This document shows, one piece after another, positions 1 to 6,927 of a stretch of DNA of 13,665 nucleotides. The stretch comes from an uncultured Rhodospirillales bacterium (GTDB taxonomy: Bacteria > Pseudomonadota > Alphaproteobacteria > ATCC43930 > CGMCC-115725). Location: contig CAIUCF010000068.1 of NCBI GenBank assembly GCA_903897565.1, positions 1-13,665 of the forward strand, written 5' to 3'. Numbering within the stretch: the first letter of the stretch is position 1; every line of letters begins with the position of its first letter. The position numbers and the translations under genes are program-made. The notes beneath the pieces were generated by a model. It made no database searches and was not told the origin of the DNA. It was given only the letters and a program-made list of their open reading frames with translations.

Positions 1-987
1 GTCGAGGTCCTCCTGGTTGACGGGATCGCGGACGCGGGGCTTGCTCTTGCGGACTCCATCCCCTCTGCGCTTGTTCACGGCTTGGGCGACGCGCTCGGCG
101 ATTCCGGCGGGCGTGATGCCGGCCTTCTTCAGGAGATGGTCCTGCGAGCCGTAGCCTTCGGGGAAGCGATCGGGCAGGCCGATGCGGAGCGTGGGGAGGA
201 GGATACCGGCATCCGATAACGTCTCCAGCACGATCGAGCCGAGGCCGCCGATCACACTATGCTCCTCGATCGTGGCAATCAGTGAGACGCCCTCGGCGGC
301 GGCAAGCAGCCCGGCGACGTCGAACGGCTTCAGGGTATGGGCATGGAGCACACGGGCGGCGATGCCCTGCGCGGCGAGAAGATCGGCGGCGGCGAGGGCA
401 TGCCCGGTGGCAATGCCGGTTCCGACCAACAGGACACGGCCCTCGGGGCGCATCAGGATTGCCCGACCGATCTCGAAGCCGGCTTCGGGCTTCGAGATGA
501 TCGGATCGCCCCCCTTGGCGAGGCGGATGTAGAGCGGACCGTCCCAGGAAAGGCTGCAATCCATCAGGCGCGCCATTTCCGCCGCGTCGCAGGCCGCGAC
601 GATCGCCATGTTGGGCAGGCTGCGCAGGATCGCGATGTCCTCGAATGCGAGATGCGTCGGGCCCAGCGGTGCGTAGACCACTCCGCCGCCGCTGGCGATC
701 AGCCGCACCGAGAGATTGTCGAGGCAGAGATCGATCGCCAATTGCTCGAAGCAGCGGCGCGTCAGGAACGTCGCGATCGTATTGATGTAGGGGACGAACC
801 CCTCCATCGCGAGACCCGCAGCCATGCCGATGATGTGAGCCTCGGCGATCCCCTCCATGATGAATTGGCCGGGCAGTTCTGCCTTCATGGACTTCAAGGT
901 GCCGGCGCCGAGATCCGAGCCGATGAAGAGGACGCGAGAATCGCGCTGGGCGAGCTCGTGGACCTTGTTGATCGCGACCTGGCGCAT
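1..987 (-). CDS. Transketolase, C-terminal (pyrimidine-binding) subunit, 3' end outside window
   Basis: This is the second half of a split transketolase. In the family, this subunit pairs with the thiamine-diphosphate (ThDP) binding half to move a two-carbon ketol unit from a ketose to an aldose acceptor in the cytoplasm. I translated 329 residues from the ATG at 987 with no stop before the window edge. Residues 46-52 read GIAEAHI and hold the conserved glutamate (E49) that activates the ThDP aminopyrimidine. Residues 109-118 (GPTHLAFEDI) and 121-127 (LRSLPNM) are typical of the pyrimidine domain, and a C-terminal transketolase fold follows from about residue 185. The start overlaps the stop of the ThDP-half gene as TGATG, with GGAG nine bases upstream. 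From about residue 305 the protein becomes a charged, Arg/Lys-rich tail that continues past the edge. Stand-alone subunits usually end near here, so an extension or fusion is possible. Family assignment is strong; the substrate is unknown. Confidence 0.9.
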   Translation of the reverse strand, partial: MRQVAINKVHELAQRDSRVLFIGSDLGAGTLKSMKAELPGQFIMEGIAEAHIIGMAAGLAMEGFVPYINTIATFLTRRCFEQLAIDLCLDNLSVRLIASGGGVVYAPLGPTHLAFEDIAILRSLPNMAIVAACDAAEMARLMDCSLSWDGPLYIRLAKGGDPIISKPEAGFEIGRAILMRPEGRVLLVGTGIATGHALAAADLLAAQGIAARVLHAHTLKPFDVAGLLAAAEGVSLIATIEEHSVIGGLGSIVLETLSDAGILLPTLRIGLPDRFPEGYGSQDHLLKKAGITPAGIAERVAQAVNKRRGDGVRKSKPRVRDPVNQEDLD

Positions 988-1826
988 CAGTGGCGCTCCA
1001 ACGCTGCGCGCATCAAGGCGACGTCTTCCGCGCCGATCTTGGCCTTGTGGTGCCAGGATGGATTGCCTTCGGCCATGTCGAATCCTTTGCCCTTGACGGT
1101 ATGGCAAATGACGATCGAGGGTTGATCGGTCACCAGAGCGGTGCTCTGGAGGCCGCGCCGCAGGTCGGCGACATCGTGGCCGTTCACTTCGACGACGTGG
1201 AAGCCGAAGCTGCGCCATTTGTCGGCGAGCGGTTCGAGCGGCATGACCTCATGAATCGCACCATAGGATTGCAGCTTGTTGTAATCGACCAGGGCGACGA
1301 GATTGCCGAGCCGGTGCTTCGCCGCCGACATCGCCGCTTCCCAGACCGATCCTTCGTCGAGCTCGCCGTCACCCATGACGACGTAGACGCGGGCGTCGAC
1401 ACGTTTCAGCCGCAGGCCGAGCGCCATGCCAACCCCGATCGAGAGGCCGTGGCCGAGCGCGCCGGTCGAAGCTTCGACGCCAGGAATATGGGCGCGCTCC
1501 GGATGGCCGCCGAGCATCGCCTCCGGGCAGCACTGCAGGGCCAGTTCGCGCTTGTCGAAAAATCCCTTATCGGCCAGGAGCGCGTAGAGAGCGAGGCAAC
1601 CGTGGCCCTTGCTCAGGATGCAGCGATCGCGCTGCGGCCATTCCGGCTCCTCCGGCCTGACACGCAAGATATCGTCGTAGAGGACGCGGAAGATCTCGAT
1701 CAGCGACAGGGTGGACCCGACATGGCCGCGGCCGCCGCCTTCGAGTGACTCTATGACCAGTTCCCGCAGATAGCGAGAGCGGTCGTCGAGGCGAACCGCG
1801 AGACTCGATTGTGCCAGGAGCGACAT
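987..1826 (-). CDS. Transketolase, N-terminal (ThDP-binding) subunit
   Basis: This 279-aa protein is the cofactor-binding half of a split transketolase. The ThDP-diphosphate/Mg2+ motif begins GDGE at residues 152-155 and closes with DYNK at 181-184, about 29 residues later as in the family. Other hallmarks are GHVGS (34-38), SKGHG (72-76), HPE (108-110) and GALGHGLSIG (122-131). The open frame extends upstream to 1985, but that part is composition-biased and lies over the end of the kinase gene. The ATG at 1826 overlaps the kinase stop as TGATG and has GGAA upstream at good spacing, so it is the likely start. The gene ends on the start codon of the pyrimidine half, again as TGATG. Such overlaps favour equal synthesis of the two subunits. 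Housekeeping transketolase is usually one chain of about 660 residues. A short split pair within a glycan operon suggests a specialised sugar-building role, which is inferred. Confidence 0.92.
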   Translation of the reverse strand: MSLLAQSSLAVRLDDRSRYLRELVIESLEGGGRGHVGSTLSLIEIFRVLYDDILRVRPEEPEWPQRDRCILSKGHGCLALYALLADKGFFDKRELALQCCPEAMLGGHPERAHIPGVEASTGALGHGLSIGVGMALGLRLKRVDARVYVVMGDGELDEGSVWEAAMSAAKHRLGNLVALVDYNKLQSYGAIHEVMPLEPLADKWRSFGFHVVEVNGHDVADLRRGLQSTALVTDQPSIVICHTVKGKGFDMAEGNPSWHHKAKIGAEDVALMRAALERH

Positions 1827-2878
1827 CACGTGATTTCCGAACAGAGAATGGTTTCGTGGTGATCGAGCATGCTTTCCGCTTTTCCGAGTTGGCGGGTTTT
1901 CGCCTCGTTCCAGGTTGCTTGCGTTCCGGCGCGCATCCGATGCCGCCAGTGACGCGGCAGAAATTCGTTGAGCAGGATCAGGCACCAGCGTAGGGCGATC
2001 AGCGGTACCTGCGCGCGCAAACGATGCCGATATCCAGGGTCCTGCTCGAAAAAGCCTGCCGTCCCCGTGATGAAACGGCGCCGATCCGACTCGCTCAAGG
2101 TCATCGCCGGGTGGCAGATGAAATCGCCGACGAGCCTGACCGGGTCATCCCAACCGAAATATTCGAAATCGACAAAGACCAAGCTGCCATTCGCGCGCCT
2201 CAGACAATTGTGGAAACCGAAATCGGACGGCGAGAGGACCTTCTGGGCTTGGGAAAGTGCGAGCTCCGGGCGCAGGCCCACCGCGTCGTAGCCGGCGATC
2301 AGGCGCGAGCGCGCCGCGGCGAGCGCCGGCGCGAGGCGGAGTTCGAGAAAACGGGCAAGCGCTGGCTCCTCGATCGCGACCGATCGCAGCCGCTCCAGGC
2401 GGGCGTCGACCTGGCGCAGCAATTCCTGCGCGGAGAGGCTGCTTTCAGTGGCCGTAGGAAGCCGCAGGGCGGCCTCGGTGGTCGAAAGCCGATGGAGCCG
2501 CGCGACGAAAGCCACCATCTGGTCGATGTCGTCCGGCGTATGCGGGCCGATCTTCACGCCGTCGAGCCAGGTGAAGAGGCCGAAGCCGCGATCCCGGTCT
2601 TGGGCGAGAGGTTGCGCGACGGCCCCCGCGAGCCCCTGTGCATTCAGGAACGACAGCGCAGCATATTCCTGCCCGAGACGGTCGCGCCCGTCGAGTTCCG
2701 GGCTCGGATAGGATTTCAGCAGATACCGCCGGGCACCAGCCTCGACCCGATAGACCCGGCTGTTCCCGCTCTCGCCGAGCCCGATGACCCGATCCGCGGG
2801 CGCGCCGAGCAGACGGGTGGCGATGCTTGCCGGATCATGTTCGGTGGGTTCAGCTGCATGCGAAAGCGACGTCATCAT
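1826..2878 (-). CDS. Aminoglycoside phosphotransferase/choline kinase-like enzyme
   Basis: This is a 350-aa protein-kinase-fold small-molecule kinase. A glycine-rich loop (GLGESGNS, 33-40) precedes the presumed ATP-binding lysine K55 in YLLKSY and glutamate E71. The catalytic loop PSDFGFHN (217-224) gives catalytic D219 and N224. VDFEYFGWDDP (236-246) supplies the metal-binding aspartate. The catalytic loop has Pro-Ser where many aminoglycoside kinases have His-Gly before the aspartate. The family phosphorylates hydroxyls of sugars, amino alcohols or antibiotics. Here the operon position, between a glycosyltransferase-like gene and a transketolase pair, argues for a sugar or sugar-alcohol kinase rather than drug resistance (inference). 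An ATGATG at 2878-2873 gives two possible starts: the first overlaps the upstream stop by four bases (ATGA), the second by one (TGATG, 349 aa). An open frame to 3193 is a shadow within the upstream gene. Confidence 0.85.
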   Translation of the reverse strand: MMTSLSHAAEPTEHDPASIATRLLGAPADRVIGLGESGNSRVYRVEAGARRYLLKSYPSPELDGRDRLGQEYAALSFLNAQGLAGAVAQPLAQDRDRGFGLFTWLDGVKIGPHTPDDIDQMVAFVARLHRLSTTEAALRLPTATESSLSAQELLRQVDARLERLRSVAIEEPALARFLELRLAPALAAARSRLIAGYDAVGLRPELALSQAQKVLSPSDFGFHNCLRRANGSLVFVDFEYFGWDDPVRLVGDFICHPAMTLSESDRRRFITGTAGFFEQDPGYRHRLRAQVPLIALRWCLILLNEFLPRHWRHRMRAGTQATWNEAKTRQLGKAESMLDHHETILCSEIT

Positions 2879-4509
2879 GCCGCCAACCGCCGCTCGACGA
2901 GACTTGTCAGCCGCTCCAGCACGTCGCGGTTTTCCGCGGCTAGCCTGTCGCGGAGCGCACGGGCGCCGGCGCGATACTCGGTGCCGCGCACCCGCTCCAG
3001 GCAGCTGGAAATGCCCTCGACCGTCGTATCGTCGATGATCGGCCCGGCTCCATAATCGCGCATAAAACCGGCCATGAATTTCCAGGAATCGTCCATCAAC
3101 ACCGGAAGCCCACCGGAGAGATACCCCGTCCAGCGATTGCAGACGCCGAAATGCCGATCCGGCTGCTCCGAGGTGACGTGCTCGCACAACCAACCGAATT
3201 CGTAGCGCGGCATTTGTGCCGCGAATTGAGCGAAGGGAACCCGGGCGTGATAGCGCAAAGGGCCGGACGCGAAACGCTCGCTATAGCCTCGATAGAGGGC
3301 GTCGCTCGACCGATCGGCATGAGCGGAGTTGTAGATGTCGATTTCGACGCCCGTTCGCGCCGCGACCCCCGCCATGAGATCGAGGAAATCATATCCGGTC
3401 TTGAATTGCGCCAGGAACGACGGTGCCGGGAAGAAGCCGCCATAGAGCAATCTCCGCCTCCCATCCTCGACCGGCCGAATTTCGGCCGGCGGCGGTCCGG
3501 AAATCAGGGGAAAATAAAGCTCATATGGAGCGGCACAGCGCGAGAGCACGCTGCGCCAAGCCGGTCCGCCTCGTTTCGAGACCAGGGTATCGACGTGTTG
3601 GCAGCTATAAAGCTCCGCCACGCGCAATTCTCGGATCGAGCGGGCGTCGAGCCCAAACAGCGAGATCAGATCCGAGTCGCGCCATGTCAGCGCGAAATCA
3701 TACAATTCGTGGATCACGCAGATATCCGGAAAGCGCTGCTTGATCACCAGGCTGATGAAATTCTTGTAGAGAATGGTCCGGAGATAGACGGTACGCGGCC
3801 GCACTCGCGCCAGCGTCGCCGTGAGAAGGTCGAGCGACTCGTGGAGGTTGATCGTCTCGTAGAGGCTGGACGGATGCCAGGAGTCGGGCCGCCCCATGTA
3901 GAGGCCAAGGGTGCGATCCGGTGGGAACAGCGTCGTCAGCGCCTCGTTCTGGATGATGCTGTCGCGCGAACAGTCAATGATAACATGCTCGAACCGGCGC
4001 GATGCCGTCGCACCGAGCATGTCAGGAAGCCGATCCAAGGCGGACTTGCGAAACCGCGGATTGAGATAGATCGGAACGATTTTGTCCGCCGCGATCCCGA
4101 GCGCCGCCAATTGCGTCGTCATCTCGGCTTCGTACTGGTTGTGGGATAATAGGACGTAGTCGAACGTCAGATCTTGCAGGGCTTGGGGTGAAACGACCGG
4201 CAGTCCCTCGAACTCCGGCAGCGCGGCTGCGAGGCGATCGACGATTCCCAGGACCGTGAGGTGCGGCTGGCTCAGGAGTGCCGGCAACAGACCCCTCGTA
4301 TGGGTCCCCGCGCCATAGACATAGATGCGACCGCCGGGAAGATGGTCGAGGCAGAATTGTGCGACGAGATCGAGCTGCCGAGGCGCACCGAAGCGGGCAT
4401 AGAGAGTGGGCAACAGCGCCGTCGCCGCCGTATCGATGTCGAAACCGGGCGGTAGTCCGCGATCGGTCCAGAGATCATCCGTCCAGGAGGAGGTTGCGGG
4501 GTCGATCAT
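2875..4509 (-). CDS. Two-part protein: Rossmann-like sugar-modification domain plus glycosyltransferase-like region
   Basis: This 544-aa protein is probably a cytoplasmic glycosyltransferase, though I cannot name a specific family. Residues about 58-148 form a Rossmann-like domain starting RIYVYGAGTHTRG (61-73), with later strands VLGIVD and YVLLSHN. It resembles the nucleotide-binding N-terminal domains of PglD-like sugar acyltransferases and some C-methyltransferases. Residues about 170-335 hold alternating strands and helices with IHELYDF (267-272). Residues about 350-544 look like the C-terminal half of a GT-B enzyme: RRLLYGGFF (352-360), then SGGLPVLMDDSW (465-476) and GAGPIIDD (487-494), reminiscent of the nucleotide-sugar-binding stretch of CgeB-type transferases. 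No signal peptide or membrane segment is visible. The start is uncertain. ATG at 4509 begins the conserved part but lacks its own strong Shine-Dalgarno site, and a seven-codon frame ends on it. The stop overlaps the kinase start. The glycosyltransferase assignment is inference from motifs. Confidence 0.7.
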   Translation of the reverse strand: MIDPATSSWTDDLWTDRGLPPGFDIDTAATALLPTLYARFGAPRQLDLVAQFCLDHLPGGRIYVYGAGTHTRGLLPALLSQPHLTVLGIVDRLAAALPEFEGLPVVSPQALQDLTFDYVLLSHNQYEAEMTTQLAALGIAADKIVPIYLNPRFRKSALDRLPDMLGATASRRFEHVIIDCSRDSIIQNEALTTLFPPDRTLGLYMGRPDSWHPSSLYETINLHESLDLLTATLARVRPRTVYLRTILYKNFISLVIKQRFPDICVIHELYDFALTWRDSDLISLFGLDARSIRELRVAELYSCQHVDTLVSKRGGPAWRSVLSRCAAPYELYFPLISGPPPAEIRPVEDGRRRLLYGGFFPAPSFLAQFKTGYDFLDLMAGVAARTGVEIDIYNSAHADRSSDALYRGYSERFASGPLRYHARVPFAQFAAQMPRYEFGWLCEHVTSEQPDRHFGVCNRWTGYLSGGLPVLMDDSWKFMAGFMRDYGAGPIIDDTTVEGISSCLERVRGTEYRAGARALRDRLAAENRDVLERLTSLVERRLAA

Positions 4510-4529
4510 CGCGCCGGCGTTGTGTCCAT
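4506..4529 (-). CDS. Possible seven-codon leader peptide coupled to the glycosyltransferase-like gene
   Basis: An ATG at 4529 opens a frame reading MDTTPAR, then a TGA that overlaps the next gene's ATG as ATGA. An AAGGAG sequence (minus strand, 4544-4539) sits nine bases before this ATG, which is ideal spacing and much better than what precedes the large gene. The large gene has no in-frame ATG, GTG or TTG near that ribosome site. The same frame runs back to a TTG at 4712 (68 codons), but no ribosome site precedes that TTG and the peptide has no recognisable domain. Translational coupling through a mini-ORF is the simplest reading. A frameshift that hides the true start of the large protein is the alternative. 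Confidence 0.35.
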   Translation of the reverse strand: MDTTPAR

Positions 4530-4812
4530 TCGTTTGCGCTCCTTCGGTGTCGCGATTGCGCCGCGGCTCGCGTAAGCCCGGCCAAGTCGTCTCAGGTCTT
4601 CGCAACCCGTCGGATTGACCGCAAAGACAGGAAGCTCGACACCCGAATGGCCATGAGGCGCTTCGTGCCGCTGACCGACGCTCTCGTCATCGCTCTGCAC
4701 CAGGAACCTCAATAAAAACCGTTACAGGTGTTTTGTAAGGATTTGGTTAAGGAGGGCGCTTCGCCGGTTTTCGCGCGCGGTGCGCGGCCTGCCGCCGACC
4801 GTGGCGGCCCTC
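4510..4812 (-). other. 303-bp gap between maf and the glycosyltransferase operon
   Basis: This is the longest non-coding stretch inside the glycan module. Just after the Maf stop lies a GC-rich hairpin (4791-4808). An AT-rich patch at about 4710-4750 stands out from the GC-rich surroundings and is the best place for a promoter serving the four-gene set, but no convincing -35/-10 pair could be picked. The remaining roughly 170 bases up to the AAGGAG site at 4544 would be a long leader. The gap means the downstream genes may be transcribed separately from maf. No RNA gene or known riboswitch was recognised. Confidence 0.5.
4791..4808 (-). terminator. Weak hairpin just after the Maf stop codon
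   Basis: GCCGCC and GGCGGC form a perfect six-base-pair stem around a six-base loop, four bases past the stop of the Maf gene on the minus strand. There is no run of T after it, so it is not a classical intrinsic terminator. It may slow RNA polymerase or protect the 3' end, or be chance in GC-rich DNA. Confidence 0.25.
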
Positions 4813-6783
4813 TCATTCGCGCGCCAGGGCCGCGTCGAGCTGCGCGTTTATCGCCGTCAGCGCCCGGTAAGTGTGATCATGCATGTCCTTGATCGTATGG
4901 ATGAAGATGGCGAGGAACGCGCGCATCATCGCCACCTGTTCCTCGTCGGGGATGCGGTGATAGAAGAAATACCCGATCTGGAAGATCATCATCAGTGAAC
5001 CGACATAGGCGGCTCTGAGTACATTCTGAAATTCGCGTGCGCCGGTGGCGCGGAGTTCGGGCAGCATGCGGGCGTAGAAGGTCGGAAAACTCATCTCCGT
5101 CGTGAGGGCTTCGTCGACGAGCCTGTCGACGCAGGCTTCCCAATCGACGAAGTCGGCGATCAGTGCTTCGAGCGAGACCCGGCGCGCCAGACCCGCTGCC
5201 GGAACGAAGGGAAGCGCCGCCTTGATCTGTGCAATCACGCCGTCGCGCCGCCCAGGGGGACTCTTGAGGGTCACGGTGCGCGGCAATTTCGGGATCGTTC
5301 CTGTGATGCGGACCCCGTCGGAGCAGTTGAAGACCTTGGCCGTGGGGAACGGATCCAGTGAATGGATCATCAGCATCCGTGCCCATTGCAGAATATCATT
5401 GGTAAAGGCGGTGCCACCGAAATTCGCGGTCATCGGAATATTCCAGGCGCGGCTGGTGTCTTCGTACTGGGCTGCCCAATCCCGGTTGGTCGCGTAGATC
5501 GACTGATCCGAGTGGCGCTTTTTCGTATCTCGGGTCCCGAGATCCACCCCGAACAGATAGAGTTGACGAAATCCCATCAGCAGCGACGCCCGGATTCCGA
5601 CATTGGTCACGGTCGGTGTGGCGCCATAGATGCCGACCTTGTCTGGAGCCCAGAGGCTGGTCGTGCACACGGAGTCGCGAAAGAAAAGGATGCGACTGTC
5701 GAACAGATCGAGCATCTCCGGATAGACCGTGTTCGCCGCGATCAGGGTTATCTGCTTCAGGGTGCCATGGGCGTCGCGGAGCATTTCGAGATGTTTGAAT
5801 GACCCGACGACATTTTCGAGTTCGCAATGGAAATCCGGCACGATGCCGTTGTGCAGCAGCGTCGACAGTCCGGTGCCACAGGAGAACAGGACCGCCTTGT
5901 CGCGATTGGCGCGAATCACGTCGAACGACTTATCGACCGAGGGCCCCGAGCCGATGATGAAGGCCGGCACATCGCGTTCGAGACGCGGGGTGGTGTCGAG
6001 CAGGTAGCTGTCGTAATGGATCAGATTGAAGCCACAATTCTTGATCATCACGAGCTCGTCTTCCCAGAATCCGATCGATATGGGGAGGAGCGGCAATTCT
6101 TTCTTGAACTGTTCGTAGACGTTGTCGAGCAGCATGGATCGATAGTGGCGGAAGATGTAGGAGCCATCGATCAGGCCGAAGCCTTCGCCGCGCATGAACC
6201 AGTGCATCCGCGAGTGCACCGTCGCCGGATCATTGCCAATGATGAAGTGGAAGTAGGTATTTCGCGCCGTCGCCTTGGCGTGCAGTGCTTCCCAATCCAG
6301 GCACCAGCACGAGTGCTCGAAGAATTCGAAGAATTCCTCGATGACGACGATCTGGCGAACGTCGCATTCCTCGATGAGGGGGTCGAGATGAAGCCCGAGG
6401 CCGAGCCCGAAGACCAGGAGATAGCCGGAATCATGGTTGGGCTTCAGGGGTAGCTTGGGCAATTCGCGGCCGTCGAGGAACTCGTACATCGCTTCCGAGA
6501 CCCGCTCATGCACGAAGCCAGGCGGGTTGTAGCGCTGCGGTGGGTTCATGAAGAACTGGCCGGGGACGCGTTTGAACTCCTCGATCTGACGCGCGGCGAA
6601 GCTCACCGCATCGGTGTCGTAGAACAGGGTATGGCCGAGATCGATATTGAGGTCGCCGCTCGCGGCGCTGCCGACCAGGGTCGAGCGGGTCGGCCCGATA
6701 TCACGGAGCTTCTGGAAGAGATTGGCGTATTCACGCTCGAAAAAGGCGCGGTTGCGGTCGTAGAGCTCTTGGTCGCGGTCCAT
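4813..6783 (-). CDS. maf: Maf motility-associated factor (DUF115/MptE-like flagellin glycosyltransferase)
   Basis: This 656-aa protein matches the motility-associated factor family, which in studied bacteria transfers pseudaminic or legionaminic-type nonulosonic acids onto flagellin Ser/Thr in the cytoplasm. It is unrelated to the septum protein also called Maf. The N-terminal domain has FGLGLGLHLDPLIEE (125-139). The central MAF/DUF115 domain begins with FIIGSGPSVDKS (275-286), followed by VPDFHCELEN (315-324) and a conserved block about 387-416 with GATPTVTNVG and LYLFGVDLG. The C-terminal part (about 510-656) is mostly helical. Length is typical for alphaproteobacterial members. ATG at 6783 is preceded directly by TTG at 6786; the GAGAGG site is 8 bases from the TTG and 11 from the ATG, so either could start. 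No flagellin gene or nonulosonic-acid biosynthesis gene lies in the window, so the transferred sugar cannot be told. Confidence 0.88.
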   Translation of the reverse strand: MDRDQELYDRNRAFFEREYANLFQKLRDIGPTRSTLVGSAASGDLNIDLGHTLFYDTDAVSFAARQIEEFKRVPGQFFMNPPQRYNPPGFVHERVSEAMYEFLDGRELPKLPLKPNHDSGYLLVFGLGLGLHLDPLIEECDVRQIVVIEEFFEFFEHSCWCLDWEALHAKATARNTYFHFIIGNDPATVHSRMHWFMRGEGFGLIDGSYIFRHYRSMLLDNVYEQFKKELPLLPISIGFWEDELVMIKNCGFNLIHYDSYLLDTTPRLERDVPAFIIGSGPSVDKSFDVIRANRDKAVLFSCGTGLSTLLHNGIVPDFHCELENVVGSFKHLEMLRDAHGTLKQITLIAANTVYPEMLDLFDSRILFFRDSVCTTSLWAPDKVGIYGATPTVTNVGIRASLLMGFRQLYLFGVDLGTRDTKKRHSDQSIYATNRDWAAQYEDTSRAWNIPMTANFGGTAFTNDILQWARMLMIHSLDPFPTAKVFNCSDGVRITGTIPKLPRTVTLKSPPGRRDGVIAQIKAALPFVPAAGLARRVSLEALIADFVDWEACVDRLVDEALTTEMSFPTFYARMLPELRATGAREFQNVLRAAYVGSLMMIFQIGYFFYHRIPDEEQVAMMRAFLAIFIHTIKDMHDHTYRALTAINAQLDAALARE

Positions 6784-6825
6784 CAATGCTCGTACCTCTC
6801 ACGGCGCACCAGAGCGATGCGCGTG

Positions 6826-6845
6826 GCCCCTCTCGATGCAGGGGC
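6826..6845 (-). repeat. Small inverted repeat in the gabT-maf gap
   Basis: GCCCCT and AGGGGC pair perfectly (6 bp) around an eight-base loop. On the minus strand it comes directly after the larger hairpin at 6849-6884 and ends about 42 bases before the Maf start. It could be the second part of a double terminator or a leader structure of maf. Confidence 0.35.
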
Positions 6846-6848
6846 AGA

Positions 6849-6884
6849 TGATCCTCCATCGCCTCGGGCGGCGACAGAGGATCA
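6849..6884 (-). terminator. 15-bp stem-loop downstream of gabT
   Basis: The arms TGATCCTC and GAGGATCA (8 bp), then a two-base step, then TCGCC and GGCGA (5 bp) enclose a six-base loop. As minus-strand RNA the two-base step forms U-G and G-U wobble pairs, giving an unbroken 15-bp stem; as plus-strand RNA the same step is two C-A mismatches. This strand bias points to a structure made in the minus-strand transcript, 43 bases after the gabT stop. No T run follows, so it may be a factor-assisted terminator, a 3'-end stabiliser of gabT mRNA, or a leader element of maf. Confidence 0.45.
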
Positions 6885-6927
6885 ATCTCGGGCTTGACGG
6901 TTAATTTTCGGCTAAGCTCTCGCGTGT

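Noticed and set aside
337..1125. 262-codon plus-strand open frame
   Set aside because: It lies opposite the two transketolase genes, has no domain motif, and is rich in Arg/Asp/Glu as expected of an antisense frame in GC-rich DNA.
1826..2878. Aminoglycoside resistance gene
   Set aside because: The fold matches, but the catalytic loop differs and the operon context is glycan synthesis; no mobile element is near.
2024..3055. 343-codon plus-strand open frame
   Set aside because: It is antisense to the kinase gene with clear catalytic motifs; no own motif or ribosome site.
3151..4149. 332-codon plus-strand open frame
   Set aside because: It is antisense to the glycosyltransferase-like gene and has low-complexity charged composition.
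4733..4750. Possible CtrA-like site (GTAA and TTAA)
   Set aside because: The half-sites are spaced eight bases rather than the seven of the consensus, and the first is imperfect.
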